From: Pleurocapsa sp. MO_226.B13
GTDB lineage: Bacteria > Cyanobacteriota > Cyanobacteriia > Cyanobacteriales > Xenococcaceae
NCBI GenBank assembly: GCA_030064795.1
Contig: JASJEI010000261.1
Location: 1 to 26,211 of the forward strand
Reading direction: 5' to 3'
Length of the DNA: 26,211 bases
In this document: positions 23,488 to 26,211 of the stretch, piece by piece
Layout: every line of letters starts with the position of its first letter
Position numbering within the stretch: position 1 is the first letter of the stretch
Notes under the pieces: model-generated
Databases searched by the model: none
Seen by the model: the letters and a program-made list of their open reading frames with translations, nothing else
Told to the model about the DNA's origin: nothing
Translations under genes and position numbers: made by a program

Positions 23488-23542
23488 GGGTGGGCAAACA
23501 GGAATCATTTTCTATTCAGAATTAATGTTGTCTTGTCCACCC
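23488..23542. repeat. Inverted repeat after ispG
   Basis: GGGTGGGCAA at 23488-23497 and TTGTCCACCC at 23533-23542 pair at 9 of 10 positions with a 35-base loop. No T run follows, so it is a weak candidate for an ispG terminator. Confidence 0.4.
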
Positions 23543-23807
23543 AAAGCTAGTGCGATCGCTCTGCTATGAATTGGAACGATTGGAGTTCTTTGAGTAGTTA
23601 CGTGACCTCCTCCCACACTGATTGCTCTGCAATACAGTCTGGGCTTCCCTAACCTCACGATTAGGTTTTCCTGGTTATTTCCTCTTTCAAGGTATTTCAC
23701 CCACCATCTCATTGGTCACAAGTTAAGGAAATCAGAAAAAAGTCAATCGAACTTAAGAATCATGCAAAACTCAGAGAGAGTAAGCAGTTGAAGGATTTTA
23801 TTTCTTT
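23543..23807. other. Region between ispG and the IS4-family fragment, no confident gene
   Basis: A 66-codon minus-strand frame covers 23512-23712 and contains ISVGGGHVTTQRTPIVPIHS, but it has no ribosome site and no family I recognise. The left end of the IS4-type element should lie between about 23713 and 23807; without the right end its terminal repeat cannot be located. Confidence 0.3.
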
Positions 23808-24895
23808 ATGAGTAAGAGCAAAAGGCTAAATCGAGACCACGCCAAAAAAACGCAACGACCAATGGTAGAAGATCGAGTCATTGTCGAATACTTAACCGCT
23901 CTGCTAACTCCAACAATTAAATCTCAGTCGCGACATTTTCGAGAATTGGGACTAAGAGATAGGATTCTAACGCTTCCCTTGATGGTGGCTGCGGTCTTAA
24001 CGAGCGTTGTGGAGAGATGTTCCAGGAGTAACCGAATTAACACGATTACTTGAAACCGAAGGATTTCTATGGTGTGGTCGAATCAAGGTAAGTCAACAAG
24101 CCTTATCCCAGAGATTTTTAACTTTTCCCGCTATTTTATTCGAGAACATCTTTCACGACATTTTGCCCATCCTAAAAGTAAGATGGTCAACTCGTCAAAA
24201 TCGACCTTTACCCGATCTGGTTCAATTTACCTTATCTAAGTTTGAAAACATTTGGATAGCAGATGGTTCGACCTTGGAGGCTTTGTTTCGCAAGCTTAAG
24301 AGTTTAGAATCCGTATCTCCTGGCAAATTGGCTGGCAAGATGGGAGTGGTTATGGATTTAGTCAAACGGTTGCCTGTGAAAATTTGGATTCGGTCAAATC
24401 CCAGTGCGTGACTATACCCGTTTTGAAGATAATTTACTCGATTTAGTTTCACCCCAGACTTTGCTATTACTTGACAGGGGTTTTTATCATTTTCAATTTT
24501 GGCAAACTCTAATTGATAAAGGAATTCATTTTATTACTCGCATTAAGATTAATGCTGTAATTGAGTATCAACAAGTTTTTACAGATGGTTATGCTTTACG
24601 CGACCGTCTGGTTCAAATAGGCTCTGGGACAAAAAAGACCCCTTTTGTTACTCTTCGGTTGATTGAAATCAGAAAGGGAAAAGTCTGGCATTCTTACTTA
24701 ACTTCAGTGCTTGAACCAGAAGTTTTACCTCCATACGTAGTCATCGATTTATACCAAAAACGGTGGCGGATTGAAGATGCTTTTAATACTGTCAAACGGC
24801 TTTTAGGACTAAGTTATCTTTGGACTGGCTCAATTAATGGTATTAAGTTACAGATTTGGGCAACTTGGTTATTCTACAGTGTTTTATCAGTTTAA
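23808..24895 (+). pseudogene. IS4-family transposase, two frameshifts, 3' end lost
   Basis: Three frames together give an IS4 DDE transposase. They begin MSKSKRLNRDHAKKTQRPMVE and contain LPLMVAAVLTS. A one-base insertion near 24005 shifts to LWRDVPGVTELTRLL, and a second near 24412 shifts from IRSNPSA to DYTRFEDNLL. Catalytic motifs remain: the first Asp in IADGSTLEALFRKL, the second in LLLLDRGFYHFQF, and the YREK signature in YQKRWRIEDAFNTVKRLLG. The end WATWLFYSVL is cut off at about 24890 by an IS110 fragment on the other strand. The copy is inactive. Confidence 0.85.
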
Positions 24896-25088
24896 TTGCT
24901 GCATCGATTTCCATCCCCCCTGTCGCTTCTAAAACAATCAATTCTGGCTGGCTATTTTTTAGAGTTTGAACTAGCTTACCAATACCTACTTCATCGTTGG
25001 TTACTTGAAATAACTTTGACGATGGACGGATATAAACATCCAGGCTTTTCTGACAAACATCTATTCCTACCCACTGTTTTTCACTCAT
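24890..25088 (-). pseudogene. IS110-family transposase, N-terminal fragment
   Basis: From ATG 25088 the frame reads MSEKQWVGIDVCQKSLDVYI, then VTNDEVGIGKLVQTL and LIVLEATGGMEIDAAIKL. This is the start of the DEDD (RuvC-like) domain of IS110 transposases: the first Asp is in VGIDV and the Glu in LEATGG. At about 24890 the homology stops and the frame runs on antisense to the IS4 gene for 15 codons. The rest of the catalytic domain and the Ser-containing C-terminal domain are missing. Confidence 0.85.
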
Positions 25089-25250
25089 GAGTTTTCCGCT
25101 CTTCAATGGTATTTTGATCTTTGTAACTCTCACTCACTTGACTCTTCCTTGCAAAGATACGGGTTGAATTTACCCAGGCGATTGTTTGAGTTTACTTGAG
25201 GAGAGAGAACAAGTAGTGACCCAGCTAAGAGACGGTTTTCATTAACCAAG
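25089..25250 (-). other. Non-coding leader upstream of the IS110 fragment
   Basis: No open frame of note lies here. In IS110-group elements the non-coding end upstream of the transposase encodes the bridge RNA that pairs with target and donor DNA. This stretch is where it would be, but I could not draw a convincing structure by eye, and the outer end of the element is unmarked. Confidence 0.25.
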
Positions 25251-25313
25251 GATACGACGGTCTACTACTTTCTCTAAAGTATCAGGATTTGATCCCCTAA
25301 TTTCAAGATACAA

Positions 25314-25332
25314 GCGATACCGCTTCGCATAT
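25314..25332. repeat. Dispersed repeat GCGATACCGCTTCGCATAT, copy 3
   Basis: This is the third copy of the GATACCGCT(T/A)CGCATAT core. It continues into a GC-rich stretch ending near 25366 that contains GGGCGGGTTCCCCG, which resembles other cyanobacterial dispersed repeats. The stretch abuts the end of the IS982 homology. Confidence 0.55.
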
Positions 25333-25366
25333 TGGGCGGGTTCCCCGACTTGAAGCGACTGCCGAG

Positions 25367-25540
25367 GGTACGATAATGATTCTGATGGAAGGCAATTAAA
25401 ATTGTCATAATTTCGCTCAGACAAAGATTTTTTGCTCTGATTCTTTTGATTCCCCCATGATGCAATAATATTGTCTTCCATTGAGGCTCAAACCTTTGAC
25501 AAAAATCATCTACATCACAAAATAAAGCATCTAAACTCGC
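25367..25540 (-). pseudogene. IS982-family transposase, N-terminal fragment
   Basis: The frame reads SLDALFCDVDDFCQRFEPQW, then RIRAKNLCLSEIMTILIAFH and QNHYRT. This is the N-terminal region of IS982 transposases, whose FCxxDDF and LSESEIMTILI motifs are characteristic. The homology ends at 25367, where the GC-rich repeat begins, and the frame closes at about 25274. Only about 58 codons are left, with no catalytic DDE residues. Confidence 0.75.
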
Positions 25541-25562
25541 GGAATGCGAGCGGACGGCGCAC

Positions 25563-25583
25563 AGTCGGATTTAAAATCCGACT
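25563..25583. repeat. 21-base palindrome AGTCGGATTT-A-AAATCCGACT
   Basis: Perfect 10-base arms about a single A. Just upstream, CTCGC-GGAAT-GCGAG (25536-25550) makes another small hairpin. They lie at the presumed outer end of the IS982 fragment. Confidence 0.5.
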
Positions 25584-25600
25584 TGCGTACCGCTAAACAT

Positions 25601-25648
25601 AGGGCAAGTTCCTGAATTTGTTGTTATTTTCAGCTTACTACTTGCCCT
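25601..25648. repeat. 9-bp inverted repeat AGGGCAAGT / ACTTGCCCT
   Basis: Perfect arms at 25601-25609 and 25640-25648, a 30-base loop, then TTTCCTT. It may be a weak terminator. The rest of 25584-25758 contains HIP1 sites and nothing else I can identify. Confidence 0.35.
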
Positions 25649-25758
25649 TTTCCTTATCCCGAACTCAGGTTAAATATGGAGATGCACAATATATCATAGT
25701 TGGCGATCGCACTTACTTTCAATTATCTCTACAATCGGGCGATCGCCGATTAAAATTT

Positions 25759-26211
25759 TTAAACCAGAGACAATACAGTTAATCCAATGCCAATACAGAC
25801 TACCATCGCAGCACTAAAAATAGGCAAACGTTGCACAAATACTCCACTTAAAGGCAACTTTTCTAACCATTGTTTGGCATAAACTGCAATTAACCCCAGA
25901 GTAATTAAGACGGATGCCAATCCAAGACTTAAGCCACAGACTAGAAACAATCCATAAGTTATTTGGTTTAGTGAAATTGCAGCGAGTAACATTACCAGTG
26001 CAGAAGGACAAGGAACTAAACCTCCCGCAATTCCCAAAGCAATGGTTGATGGATTAGAAAAATTAGAAGAAGGGGAATGGTGATGATGTTCATCTTGAGG
26101 ACTTAATCGACGCATCAGCAGCCAAAACCCCACGCTACAAATAGTTAAACCACTAATTAAATTCAAAACTGGATATAATTGCTCTGGTAAAATATACTCT
26201 GATGCAAACAG
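25759..26211 (-). CDS. NicO/RcnA-type nickel-cobalt transporter, C-terminal 150 residues (partial)
   Basis: The frame is open from the window edge (FASEYILPEQLYPVLNLISG) to the stop at 25759, so the 5' part lies outside. Four hydrophobic helices are visible. The motif GIAGGLVPCPSALVMLLAAI is the NicO-family signature. A cytosolic His-rich loop, DEHHHHS, precedes it, as expected for Ni or Co binding. Members either take up Ni/Co for hydrogenase, urease or cobalamin, or export them like RcnA; the short C-terminal part does not tell which. Confidence 0.85.
   Translation of the reverse strand: MFASEYILPEQLYPVLNLISGLTICSVGFWLLMRRLSPQDEHHHHSPSSNFSNPSTIALGIAGGLVPCPSALVMLLAAISLNQITYGLFLVCGLSLGLASVLITLGLIAVYAKQWLEKLPLSGVFVQRLPIFSAAMVVCIGIGLTVLSLV

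Noticed and set aside
23512..23712. 66-codon minus-strand frame after ispG
   Set aside because: No ribosome site and no recognised family; I cannot distinguish it from an accidental frame beside an IS.
25242..25366. Real gene end reading LEIRGSNPDTLEKVVDRRILG
   Set aside because: The frame is a chance continuation from a repeat; I recognise no family and there is no start of its own.

Overview
The window is a piece of a cyanobacterial chromosome. The octamer GCGATCGC (HIP1) recurs throughout. There is a photosystem II gene (psbZ) and a ferredoxin-type ispG, and several short repeats have the look of known cyanobacterial dispersed repeats. The AT-rich composition and the load of broken genes and insertion sequences suggest a large, repeat-rich genome. 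I cannot name the genus.

Layout. 1-1340: a partial hypothetical gene, an RNase H-fold gene and a GIY-YIG gene. 1344-2880: the 3' half of a staphylococcal-nuclease-type gene, cut by a decayed IS5-family element. 3114-5686: an ankyrin-repeat gene and malQ (4-alpha-glucanotransferase), separated by heptamer repeats. 5939-6809: psbZ and ribH. 7089-7644: three gene fragments in a row (epimerase, alpha/beta hydrolase, AraC regulator). 7681-15358: a long minus-strand block with a frameshifted epimerase, an SDR, a ClpP-like protein whose catalytic His is Gln, a kynurenine-monooxygenase-like flavoprotein, a SnoaL-like protein, a cupin, a truncated ABC exporter joined to a truncated nucleotidyltransferase, and an ArsR/AHSA1 pair with two clear operator palindromes.

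15554-16270 is a stack of mobile-DNA remains: a Uma2 tail, the 3' end of a group II intron with intact-looking domains V and VI, and a TnpB fragment directly at the intron's 3' boundary. 16534-20900 holds a six-helix membrane protein, an alpha/beta hydrolase, a DUF2156/MprF-like gene split in two by an exact 11-bp tandem duplication, and an RlmL-like rRNA methyltransferase. 21042-21643 is an endonuclease/exonuclease/phosphatase-family gene interrupted by an 87-bp TA-flanked inverted-repeat element; removing the element restores the reading frame exactly. 21915-23461 holds a small conserved-looking protein and ispG. 23808-25540 is a pile of IS4, IS110 and IS982 fragments. The window ends inside a NicO-type nickel/cobalt transporter gene.

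The housekeeping genes (malQ, psbZ, ribH, ispG, the RlmL-like gene, probably ClpP) are intact and act independently. The theme of the window is gene decay by traceable events: slippage, a tandem duplication, MITE insertion, IS-associated deletion and illegitimate joining. I did not find a convincing new multi-gene system. The most informative observations are the MITE with a reconstructible target, the 11-bp duplication leaving an ATGA-coupled split gene, the ClpP His-to-Gln change, and the paired ArsR operators.
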